DNA from: Xylocopa sonorina
Lineage: Eukaryota; Arthropoda; Insecta; Hymenoptera; Apidae
Direction: 5' to 3'
DNA: 64,000 nt
NCBI RefSeq assembly: GCF_050948175.1
Contig: NW_027490247.1
Coordinates: 310,001-374,000 of the forward strand
Under the pieces are notes generated by a model. It was not told where the DNA came from. It saw only the letters and a list, made by a program, of their open reading frames with translations, and did no database searches. Of this stretch, positions 27,991 through 36,726 are shown piece after piece. Position 1 is the stretch's first letter. Each line of letters opens with the position of its first letter. The translations under genes were made by a program, and so were the position numbers.

Positions 27991-30406
27991 ATCACACTTC
28001 TATGATTCGTGATAAGATATAATATTCATTGTAGAGTGTTATGTATACCTCGTATTCACTTCAAAAGAATATAAGTGCGACACGTCCTTGCTAGGAAATA
28101 GCGCTTGCAGATGTCTACGTATCGAAGCAATAGAGTTCTAATGCTTCCTAAAACGCGATTTCGCATTTCATTCCTATGTTTCATGATAGGATAAAATATT
28201 CATTGCGATATGTCACTTATACCTTGCATACACTTCAAATGAATTTAAATGCGACACTTCCTTGCTAGGTTATAACGATTGCAGATGGCTACGTATCGAA
28301 GCAGTAGAGTTCTAATGCTTCTTAAAACGGAATATCGCATCTCATTTCTATGTTTCATGATAAGATATAATATTCATTGCAATGTGTCATGTATACCTCG
28401 TATTCACTTCAAAAGAATGTAAATGCGACACTCCCTTGCTAGGAAATAGCGTTTGCTGATGTCAACGTATTGAAGCAATAGATTTCTAATGCTTCTTAAA
28501 ACGCGCTGTCGCATCTCATTCCTATGTTTCACGATAAGATATAATATTCATGGGGAAGTGTTATGTATATCTGGCATACACTTCAAATGAATGTAAATGC
28601 AACTCTTCCTTCCTGGGAAATAGCGTTTCCAGATATCTACGTATCGAAGCAATAGAGTTCTAATGCTTTTTGAAACGCGAGATCGCATTTCATTCCTATG
28701 TTTCATGATAAGATATAATACTCATTGCGAAGTGTTACGTATATCTCGTATACACTTCAAATGAATGAAAGTGCGAGAGTTCCTTGCTAGGAAGTAGCGT
28801 TTGCAGTTGTATACGTATCGAAGCAATAGTGTTCTGATGCTACTTAATACGCGATATCACGTCACATTTCTATGTTTCATGATAAGATATAATATTCATT
28901 ACGGAGTGTTATGCATTCCTCGTCTACACTTCAAAAGAATGTAAATGCGACACTTCCTTGCTAGGAAATAGCGTTTGTAGGTGTATAGGTATCTAAGGAA
29001 TAGTGTTCTATCCTTCTCAAAACGCCATATCGCATCTCATTTCTATGTTTCATGATGAGATAATATATTCTTTGCGAAGTGTTATGCATAGCCCGCATAC
29101 ACTTCAAATGAATGTAAATGCGACATTTCCTTGCTAGGAAATAGCGTTTGCAGATGTATACGCATCGTAGCAATGGATTTCTAACGCTTCTTAAAGCGCG
29201 ATATCGCATCTCATTTCTATGCTTCATGATAAGATATAATATTCATAGCGAAGTGTTATGTACTCCTCCTATTTACTCCAAATGAATGTAACTGCGACAC
29301 TTTCTTGCTAGGAAGTAGCGTTTCCAGATGTCTACGTATCGAACCAATAGACTTCTAATGCTTCTTAGATCGCCATATCGCATCTCATTTCTATGTTTCA
29401 TGATAAGATATAATTTTCATTGTGCAGTGTTATGAATACCTCGTATTCACTTCAAAAGAATGTAAATGCGACACTTCCTTGTTTGGAAATAGCGTTTGCA
29501 GATGTCTACGGGTCGAACCAATAGACTTCTAATGCTTCTCAAAACACGATATCGCTTCTCATTTCTATGTTTCATGATAATATATAATATTCAATGCGTA
29601 GTGCCATGTATACTCGCATACACTTCAATTGAATGTACATGCGACACTTCCTTGCTAGGAAATAGCGTTCGCAGATGTCTACGTATCGAACCAATAGACT
29701 TCTAATGCTTCTTAGATCGCCATATCGCATCTCATTTCTATGTTTCATGATAAGATATAATATTCATTGTGCAGTGTTATGTATACCTCGTATTCACCTC
29801 AAAAGAATGTAATTGCGACACTTCCTTGCTAGGAAATAGCGTTTGCAGATGTCTACGTATCGAAGAAATAGACATCTAATGCTTCATAAATCGCCATATC
29901 GCATCTCATTTCTACGTTTCATGATAAGATATAATATTCATTGTGCAGTGTTATGTGTACCTCGTATTCACCTCAAAAGAATGTAATTGCAACACTTCAT
30001 TGCTAGGATATAGCGTTTGCAGATGTCGACGTATCGGAGCAATAGAGGTCTAATGCTTCTTAAACCGTCATATCGCATCTCATATCTACGTTTCCTGATA
30101 AGATATAATATTCATTGCGAAGTGTCATGTATACCTCGTATTCCTTTCAAAAGAATGTAAATGCGACACTTCCTTGCTAGGAAGTAGCGTTTGCAGATGT
30201 TTACGTATCGAACCTATAGTGTTCTAATGCTTCTTAAATCGAAATATCGCATCTCATTTCTATGTCTCATGATAAGATATAATATTCATTGCGAAGAGTC
30301 ATGTATGCCTCGTATTCCTTTCAAAGGAATGTAAATGCGACACTTCCTTGTTAGGGATAGCGTTTGCAGATATCTACGTATCGGAGCAATAGAATTCTAT
30401 TGATTC

Positions 30407-30410
30407 TTAA
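30407..30410. repeat. Left TTAA target-site duplication
   Basis: TTAA immediately before the left transposon end, inside the satellite motif 'attcttaa'. It pairs with TTAA at 31937-31940. Joining the flanks across one TTAA recreates a normal monomer ('ttcttaaatcgccatat'). Confidence 0.95.
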
Positions 30411-30423
30411 CACTATTCCTACC
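30411..30423 (+). repeat. Left 13-bp terminal inverted repeat
   Basis: CACTATTCCTACC, the exact reverse complement of the right terminus at 31924-31936. Confidence 0.95.
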
Positions 30424-30429
30424 AGGACC

Positions 30430-30442
30430 GGTCAAATGACCG
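30430..30442 (+). repeat. Left subterminal inverted repeat
   Basis: GGTCAAATGACCG, itself nearly palindromic (GGTCA-AA-TGACC) and inverted relative to 31878-31890. It is a likely transposase-binding site by analogy with piggyBac internal repeats. Confidence 0.8.
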
Positions 30443-30449
30443 TTTTTAA

Positions 30450-31775
30450 ATTTTCAATTGGAATTTCCTACATTCAACGTATGTGAATCGCACATTGGTA
30501 TGTGAATGCACAGAGGTAGAGGCATTTAGAGTGTTGGGATATAAATGGGAACTGTCTACTGCAAAGTTATATGCATTTTTTGCAATTCTGTATGCACGCG
30601 GCGCATATGAGGCTAAGAATATAGATATAGCACTTCTATGGAATAAAAAGTGGGGCCCGCGTTTTTTCTCAAATACTATGAGTAGACATGACTTTACGGA
30701 GATTATGAGATTTATTCGATTTGACGACAGAAATCAACGAAGCCAACGGTTACAAACCGATAAATTTGCTATGATTTCCGAAGCTTGGTACAAGTTTATT
30801 GACAACAGTCAAAATTGTTATAAACCAGGACCGTATATTACTATTGACGAACAATTGTTTCCAACGAAAGCATGGTGTAGATTCACTCAATACATGCCCA
30901 ATAAACCGGACAAATTTGGTATAAAAATTTGGTTAGCATCCGATGTACGTAGCAAATATATAATAAACGGCTTTCCTTATTTGGAAAAAGGTGAAAGTAG
31001 AGAACCCTCAGTTCCTCTTGGAGAGTTTGTTACTATGAAATTAGCAGAACCGTATGTAGGATGCGGAAGAAATATAACCACGGACAACTTTTTTACAAGC
31101 CTACCTTTAGCAACAAAACTTTTAGCAAAAAATACTACGATTGTTGGGACAATTAGAGCAAATAGAAAAGAGCTACCAAGTCTGGCAAAACTGAAAAATG
31201 ACGACATGGCACTTTTTTCAACCAAAATCTATCGCTCAAATAATTGTATGTTGACAGTTTACAAAGCCAAACCAAGAAAGAAAGTTCTAATTCTCAGTTC
31301 AATGCACAACTCCGTACAAATTGAAAAAAATGACACCCGAACACCGGAGACAATTCAATTATATAATAGCACCAAGTTTGGCGTAGATGTGACCGACCAA
31401 ATGGCCAGAAATTATTCGGTAAAATCTAAATCTCGGTGATAGCCTTTGCAAGTATTTTTTAATATCTTGGATTTAGCCGGGATAAATGCATGGGTGTTAT
31501 ATAAAGAAACTACGGGAGGAGAAATTACGAGACTGGAATTTCTATTTCAATTGGCAGAAGAACTTGCCATCGAATACCAACAAGAGCTCGGCAAAGAAAA
31601 TCAACCAATACTCATCGCAAGTACAAGTACAGGTTCTCGAGAACGGAAAACATGTCAGATAAGGTATTATAAAGATAATAAGACGAACAAAATCTGTCTA
31701 ATATGTAAAAAGTACGTATGCGGAAAATGTACAGTTGAGAAGTCCATTTGTAAAAAATGCGACGAAAAAGAATAA
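30450..31775 (+). pseudogene. piggyBac-type transposase, N-terminally truncated, two internal stops
   Basis: DDE transposase (DDE_Tnp_1_7 family) that would cut and paste at TTAA. Counting from the codon at 30483, the catalytic motifs are visible: D122 in 'YITIDEQLFP', D201 in 'ITTDNFF', and D302 plus D305 in 'GVDVTDQM'. The C-terminus (about 31656-31760) has a cysteine-rich zinc-binding domain with repeated CxxC spacing, ending 'CKKC'. The frame is open from 30450 after a TAA at 30447, but has no in-frame ATG until 30678. The codon at 30483 is GTG, so it is not a credible eukaryotic start, and roughly the first hundred residues of the family are absent. Two successive codons, TGA and TAG (31437-31442), interrupt it just after 'YSVKSKSR', and the same frame resumes as 'PLQVFFNILDLAG'. 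Everything after this point is otherwise intact to the stop at 31773-31775. It is not functional as it stands. Confidence 0.95.
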
Positions 31776-31776
31776 A
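31771..31776 (+). terminator. AATAAA polyadenylation signal overlapping transposase stop
   Basis: AATAAA overlaps the TAA stop codon of the transposase frame. This fits a compact 3' end before the right terminal region. The position is suggestive only. Confidence 0.5.
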
Positions 31777-31877
31777 ATATAGATTATGTACTCTTGAACA
31801 AAAGAAAATACATTTTTATACTAGTAAGCTGGCTATTGGTCTGCATTCAATATTGAAAAATATAAGTTGTGGAAGAC

Positions 31878-31936
31878 CGGTCATTTGACCAGCCGCGGTA
31901 GGAATAGATATACGTGAAGTGTCGGTAGGAATAGTG
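31878..31936 (-). repeat. Right transposon end with doubled terminal core
   Basis: Subterminal repeat CGGTCATTTGACC (31878-31890), an inner copy of the terminal core GGTAGGAATAG (31897-31907), and the true terminus GGTAGGAATAGTG (31924-31936). The inner core is spaced from the subterminal repeat by 6 bp, exactly as at the left end, so the outermost 29 bp look like an added second terminus. Confidence 0.85.
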
Positions 31937-34890
31937 TTAAATCGCCATATTACATCTCATTTCTATGTTTCATGATACGATATAATTTTCATTGTGGAGT
32001 GTTATGTATACCTCGCATACACGTCAACTGAATGTACATGCGACACTTCCATGCTAGGAAATAGCGTTTGCAGATGTCTACGTATCGTAGCAATAGAGTG
32101 CTAATGCTTCCTAAAACGCGATATCGCGTCTCACTTCTATGTTTCATGATAAAATATAATATTCATTGCGAAGTGTCATGTATACCACGTATTCACTTCA
32201 AAAGAATGTAAAGGCAACACTTGCATGCTAGGAAATAGCGTTTGCAGATGTCTACGTATCGTAGCAATAGAGTTCTAATGCTTCCTAAAACGCGATATCG
32301 CATCTCACTTCTATGTTTCATGAAGTGGTATAATATTCATTATGGAGTGTTATGTATACCTCGTATTCACTTCAAAAGAATGTAAATGCGACACTTCCTT
32401 GCTAGGAAATAACATTTGCATATGTCTACGCATCGTAGCAATAGAGTTCTTGTGCTTCCTAAATCGCGATATCGCATCTCACTTCTATGTTTCGAGATAA
32501 GATATAATATTCATTGCGAAGTGTCATGTATACCTCGTATTCACTTCAAAAGAATGTAAATGCGACACTTCCTTGCTAGGAAATAGCGTTTCCAGATGAC
32601 CACGTATCGTAAGAATGGAGTTCTAATACTTCGTAAAACGAGATATCGCATCTCACTTCAATGTTACATGATAAGATATAATATTCATTGCGAAGTGTTA
32701 TGTAAACCTTGTATTATCTTCAAAAGAATGTAAATGCGACACTTGCATGCTAGGAAATAGCGTTTGCAGTTGTCTACGTATCGTAGCAATAGAGTTCTAA
32801 TGCTTTTCAAAACGAGATGTCGCATTTCATTTCTATGTTTCATGATAAGATATAATATTCATTATGGAGTGTTATGTATGCCTCGTCTTCACTTCAATAG
32901 AATGTAAATGCGACACTTCCTTGCAAGGAAATAATATTTGCAGATGTCTACGCATCGTAGCAATAGAGTTCTAGTGCTTCTTAAACAGCGATATCGCATC
33001 TCACTTCTATGTTTCGAGATAAGATATAATATCCATTGCGAAGTGTCATGTATACCTCGTATTCACTTCAAAAGAATGTAAATGCGTCATTTCCATGCCA
33101 GGAAATAGCCTTTGCAGATGTCTACGTATCGTAGAAATAGAGTTCTATTGCTTCTTAGAACGCGATATCGCATCTCACTTCTATGTTTCATGATAAGATA
33201 TAATATTCATCATGGAGTGTTATGTATACCTCGTATTCACTTCAAAAGAATGTAAATGCGACACTTCCAAGCTAGGAAATAGCGTTTGCAGAAGTCTACG
33301 TATCGTAGCAATAGAGTTCTAATGCTACTTAAAACCAAAATGTCGCATTTCATTTCTATGTTTCGTGATAAGATATAATATTCATTGCGGAGTGTTATGT
33401 ATACCTCGTCTGCACTTGAAAAGAATGTAAATGCCACACTTCCTTGCTAGAAAAGGCGTTTCCAGATGTCCACCTGTCGAAGCAATGAAGTTCTAATGAT
33501 TCGTAAAACGCGATATCGCATGTCACTTCCATGTTTCATGATAAGATATAATATTCATTATGGAGTGTTATGTATACCTCGTATTCACTTCAAGAGAATA
33601 TAAATGCGACACTTCCTTGCTAGGAAATAGCGTTTCCAGATGACCACGTATCGTAAGAATAGGGTTCTAATACTTCTTAAAACGAGATGTCGCATCTCAT
33701 TTCTATGTTTCGTGATAACATATAATATTCATTGTGGAGTGTTATGTATACCTCGTATTCATTTCAAAAGAATGTAAATGCGACACTTCCTTGCTAGGAA
33801 ATATTGTTTGCAGATGTCTACGTGTCGTAGCAATAGAGTTCTAATGCTTCATAAAACGAGAAGTCGTATTTCATTTCTATGTTTCGTAATAAGATATAAT
33901 ATTCATTGTGGAATGTTATGTATACCTCGTATTCACTTCAAAAGAATGTAAATGCGACACTTCCATGCTAGGAAATAGCGTTTGCATATGTCTACGTATC
34001 GTAGCAGTAGAGTTCTAATGCTTCTTAAAACGCGATATCGCAACTCATTCCTATGTTTCATGATAAGATATAATATTCATTGCGAAGTGTCATGTACATC
34101 TCGCTTTCACTTCAAAAGAATGTAAATGCGAAACTTCCATGCTAGGAAATAGCGTTTTCAGATGTCTACGTATCGTAGCAATAGAGTTCTAATGCTTCTT
34201 AAAATGAGATGTCGCATTTCATTTCTATATTTTGTGAAAAATTATAATATCCATTGCGAAGTGTCATGTATACCTCCTATTCACTCCGAACGAATGTAAA
34301 TGCGACACTTCCATGCTAGGAAATAGCGTAGTCAGATGTCTACGTATCGTAGCAATAGAGTTCTAATGCTACTTAAATCGCAATATCAAATCTCTTTTAT
34401 ATGTTTCGTGATAAGGTATAATATTCATTGCGAAGTGTCATGCATACCTCGTATTCACTTAAAAAGAATGTAAATGCGACTATTGCTTGCTAGGAAATGG
34501 CGTGTGCAGATGTCTACGTATCGTAGCAATAGAGTTCTAATGCTCCTTAAAACGCGATATCGCATCTCATTTCTGTTTCATGATAAGAGATCATATTCAT
34601 TGCGAAGTGTTATGTATGCCTCGTCTACACTTCAAAAGAATGTAACTGCCACACTTGCTCGCTAGGATATAGCGTTTCCAGATATCCACGTGTAGAAGCA
34701 ATAGAGGTGTAATGTTTCTTAAATTGCGATATCGCTTCTCAGTTATTTGTTTCATGATAAGATATAATATGCATCGCGAAGTGCTATGTATATCTCGTCT
34801 ACACTTCAATAGAATGTAAATGTCATACGTCCTTGCTAGGAAATAGCGTTTCTAGATGTCTACGTATCCAAGGAATAGAGGTCTGACGCC
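31937..34890 (+). repeat. 174-bp satellite array, orientation B (about 17 monomers)
   Basis: Begins with the second TTAA copy (31937-31940) and continues the monomer cut by the transposon. Most monomers have the 'cgtagcaatag' variant, and many have 'cattatggagtgttatg' or 'cattgcggagtg' at the position where other parts of the array have 'cattgcgaagtgtcatg'. The last recognisable satellite bases are 'gaggtctgacgc' at about 34889. No gene is seen. Confidence 0.95.
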
Positions 34891-34983
34891 TGAGGGGAGC
34901 CTGACACATCCCGTTTATATTATCATACCCTAATTCCAAAGAGCAGGGTTGAGGTCCTACCCCTACTCCAGAAAAACATAACA

Positions 34984-35014
34984 TATAAAAGACCTAGGGA
35001 TTGTCTAGGTCAGT
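34984..35014 (+). promoter_or_regulatory. TATA box plus TCAGT initiator
   Basis: TATAAAAG at 34984-34991 and TCAGT at 35010-35014. The spacing from TATA to the initiator A (35012) is the textbook 28-30 bp. It predicts transcription to the right, into modules 1 and 2. Confidence 0.6.
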
Positions 35015-35092
35015 AGTCTTAAAGTTATCATCGGCGTACATCCTGAAACTCTGCCCTACAAACGGTAATATAAAAGTTTATATCTTGTGTTA

Positions 35093-35123
35093 AATAAAAA
35101 GTCGAGTGAACAGCTATTCACTC
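35093..35123 (+). terminator. AATAAA and adjacent hairpin
   Basis: AATAAA (35093-35098) is followed by GAGTGAA-cagcta-TTCACTC (35104-35123), a perfect 7-bp stem with a 6-base loop. This is compatible with a retroelement R-region polyadenylation site; otherwise the AATAAA may be chance in AT-rich DNA. Confidence 0.4.
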
Positions 35124-35163
35124 TCGTTTCATTCTAAGTCATTTCTCTCAATTTTATGTGACA

Positions 35164-35302
35164 GGAGCGCGACGCGCGAGGCGCTACGCAATTTAAATGA
35201 TCAGGAGGATCCCCTCAGGGACACCCAAAGGGGCGAGAAGAGGAAATCGCCGAAATCCACTAATCGATGGACTCGAACAATACCGAAGCCTACAGCCCAC
35301 TC
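35164..35302 (+). repeat. Module 1, forward copy (139 bp)
   Basis: GC-richer segment starting GGAGCGCGACG and ending CAGCCCACTC. An inverted copy of the same length lies at 61141-61279, with about nine mismatches by eye and no gap. One frame through it is open in both copies and reads as a basic, polar peptide containing 'NDQEDPLRD' and 'GEKRKSPKST', ending 'KPTAHS'. Whether it is coding is unclear. In this copy it joins module 2 after only 9 bp (35303-35311). Confidence 0.85.
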
Positions 35303-35486
35303 TATATAATAGATAATCTTCCATAGTTCAACAATTTTGTGAGCTGTCCTCAGGAATCCGCAGCTCAGTACTTATAAAATGAACGACACAAAGAGCAGCC
35401 TAACCAAACGTATTCGAACCGATTTTTCAATACTAATTTTATCCTGTTTAACTTATGCTGCAAACTATTGAAATGCCCTTCGAAAA

Positions 35487-35693
35487 GTGTTTATTCACAG
35501 TGAAGTAAACGGTAAGTATTACGCCTTCCACCACTGTTTACAATACGTATGTTTCATTTACTATCAAAACCGTGAGTATTATCGCCTTTCTTTACTTTTT
35601 GTAACCTTCAATGCCTTCATGTTACAGATCATTAAACTTGCTTTAAAATGCTCTATCGTATTACGGAAGAATGGATATACCAATTCATTTTAA
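35487..35693 (+). CDS. Unidentified open frame in module 2 (fragment, no ATG)
   Basis: Sixty-eight codons containing 'HSEVNGKYYAFHHCLQY' and 'RLSLLFVTFNAFMLQIIKLAL'. The frame opens after a stop at 35469 and has no ATG at its head, so it would need an upstream exon or is a remnant. The inverted copy keeps the frame open at 59304-59543 with mostly single-residue changes. The hydrophobic middle could be a membrane segment. No family recognised. Confidence 0.25.
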   Translation: MFIHSEVNGKYYAFHHCLQYVCFIYYQNREYYRLSLLFVTFNAFMLQIIKLALKCSIVLRKNGYTNSF

Positions 35694-35896
35694 AGAATGA
35701 AGGTAACCTTCATATGTCCAACATAACTCCACTTACAAAAAAACTATTTTCATCAACGGATGGCCCCTTTGTACTATGCAATTTTATATTAGCAAAAACT
35801 TCTATGAAACTTATAGTTTCGTGGATATCTGAGGTGCTAATTATTACTGCCCCACCCTGTATATTGTTATGGATGTGTCCAACAAGGCAACGATGA
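35648..35896 (+). CDS. Unidentified 82-aa open frame in module 2
   Basis: ATG-initiated frame containing 'MSNITPLTKKLFSSTDGPF' and ending 'LLWMCPTRQR'. It overlaps its neighbours in two other frames. The inverted copy (59134-59382) preserves the same frame with a handful of substitutions. It may be a central part of a longer split protein rather than a stand-alone gene. No family recognised. Confidence 0.25.
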   Translation: MLYRITEEWIYQFILKNEGNLHMSNITPLTKKLFSSTDGPFVLCNFILAKTSMKLIVSWISEVLIITAPPCILLWMCPTRQR

Positions 35897-36240
35897 ACAG
35901 AGTTAATTTTAATATTATGATGTTTATTATTTTACTTATAGTATATTTGTTTTTCTGGAATTTTGCCAAAAAACAATGTTCACGATGTCGACAGATGAAT
36001 ATATTTGCCTTAGAATTACAAGAGCCAACAATTTCGAAAGTAGAATATTACTTTACTTCGCTAACCGAATCATTGCAAACGTTAAGTAAAGTGCGTGCCT
36101 TTCAAAACAGTCAGATGCAAATTACGATACAACGTTTCCATGAAATGGTACGTGCCACTGTTTTTTTAATTTCCGTTTATTTAATCAAAGGAAATTTAAT
36201 TGAAATATCCGCAAAATTTGAGGACAAAAAGATATTGTAA
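35869..36240 (+). CDS. Unidentified 123-aa open frame with one membrane segment
   Basis: ATG-initiated. A strongly hydrophobic stretch (about residues 18-32, 'FIILLIVYLFFW') is followed by a basic, cysteine-containing patch ('KKQCSRCRQ') and then a helical polar domain with 'SLTESLQTLSKVRAFQNSQ'. This layout is compatible with a single-pass membrane protein with a positive flank. In the inverted copy the equivalent region has two internal stops and a one-base loss in a T run, so only this copy is intact. It ends 16 bp before the next frame. Function unknown; a viral- or retroelement-derived membrane protein is one possibility without homology support. Confidence 0.35.
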   Translation: MDVSNKATMNRVNFNIMMFIILLIVYLFFWNFAKKQCSRCRQMNIFALELQEPTISKVEYYFTSLTESLQTLSKVRAFQNSQMQITIQRFHEMVRATVFLISVYLIKGNLIEISAKFEDKKIL

Positions 36241-36255
36241 TTTTACGCAACATAT

Positions 36256-36550
36256 ATGATGGTGATAAAGGATAAGTATACGGAACTGAAAATGGAAAGT
36301 ATCGAGCAGAAAAAGAAACTGATGGAGCTACAAAGTAGATTGATACATCCGTCAAATGATGATTCTAGGTTAATAAAATCTGTTAATTAAAGAACTATTG
36401 CAAAAATCAAGTATAATCAATATTACTTCTGCTCAAAGGCTATAATAGAATTGGACCGAAATGGATACAAAACAGGCAATTATATCTATACTTTCTATTC
36501 TATGCAAAGGCAAATATTTCAAAGAGAAAAGATTTGTTACTTACAAATTA
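36256..36550 (+). pseudogene. Broken forward copy of an unidentified lysine-rich open frame
   Basis: Starts ATGATG and reads 'MMVIKDKYTELKMES', then stops at TAA (36388-36390) after 44 codons. The inverted copy has CAA at that point and reads on for 100 codons (58473-58775). Similar sequence continues here to about 36550. The start region is a charged, probably coiled-coil helix rich in K, E and L. The nonsense change is a C to T transition in this copy. Confidence 0.45.
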
Positions 36551-36726
36551 CTTATGTTCCTAGATATCTCACTAATTTAGGCTTCTTGTCTTGCAGAACT
36601 TGGCATTCATGTAACATGTAAAGGGGTCGAAGAATAGTAAAAGATTTTTATATTTCATAGCCTCACTTGATACGTCGATTGGATCACGTAAAATATCGGA
36701 CATTAATTGCATCTACATCTTCAGAC

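Larger units (their letters stand above)
5872..30410 (+). repeat. 174-bp satellite array, orientation B (about 141 monomers)
   Basis: Continuous monomers in the B orientation. Each typically holds the TTCCT-tgct-AGGAA dyad, 'aaatagcgtttgcagatgt', CTACGTATCG(A/T)AGCAATAG, 'ttctaatgcttcttaa', GCGATATCGC and 'tttcatgataagatataat'. Monomers near 17460-19250 form a subfamily with 'gccacactt' and 'gtttccagatgt'; those near 19400-28000 mostly carry 'cgtagcaatag'; those near 6000-14300 mostly carry 'cgaagcaatag'. Two large blocks are amplified (separate entries). The array is interrupted at 30411 by a transposon and resumes in register at 31937. No gene is seen. Confidence 0.97.
30411..31936 (+). mobile_element. 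piggyBac-like DNA transposon, internally deleted (1,526 bp)
   Basis: The element is bounded by perfect 13-bp inverted termini, CACTATTCCTACC (30411-30423) and GGTAGGAATAGTG (31924-31936), and by TTAA duplications, the hallmark of the piggyBac superfamily. Subterminal inverted repeats GGTCAAATGACCG (30430-30442) and CGGTCATTTGACC (31878-31890) lie 6 bp and 33 bp inside the ends. This asymmetric spacing recalls the classical piggyBac end architecture. It carries a decayed transposase (separate entry) and is much shorter than typical autonomous elements of about 2.4 kb because the 5' coding part is missing. It is in the + direction, inserted into one satellite monomer. Confidence 0.96.
34891..35163 (+). 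promoter_or_regulatory. Promoter- or LTR-like segment at the edge of insert 1
   Basis: Satellite stops and a unique segment starts with TGAGGGGAGCC. It has a TATA box TATAAAAG (34984-34991) and an arthropod-type initiator TCAGT (35010-35014) whose A lies 28 bp after the first T of the TATA box. An AATAAA follows at 35093-35098, then a hairpin (35104-35123). Similarity to the second insert starts only after it, at 35164. Two readings fit: a 273-bp LTR (TG...CA) that lost its partner, or a promoter plus first exon and a short intron (donor G|GTAATA at about 35064, branch-like CTAAG, acceptor GTGACAG|G at 35163). No primer-binding site or second LTR copy was found. Confidence 0.55.
35312..36726 (+). 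repeat. Module 2, forward copy (1,415 bp)
   Basis: Starts GATAATCTTCC and ends CATCTTCAGAC. A closely similar inverted copy lies at 58310-59718 (1,409 bp), matching over the full length with scattered substitutions and small indels. It contains several open frames conserved between copies (separate entries). Sequence beyond both ends differs between the two copies, so these are true module boundaries. No terminal repeats or transposase domains are seen in it. Confidence 0.9.

Noticed and set aside
30977..31225. Minus-strand 82-codon frame inside the transposon
   Set aside because: Antisense shadow of the transposase reading frame.
1..34890. CRISPR array
   Set aside because: There are no short conserved repeats with unique spacers; the whole 174-bp unit repeats, and the DNA is eukaryotic.
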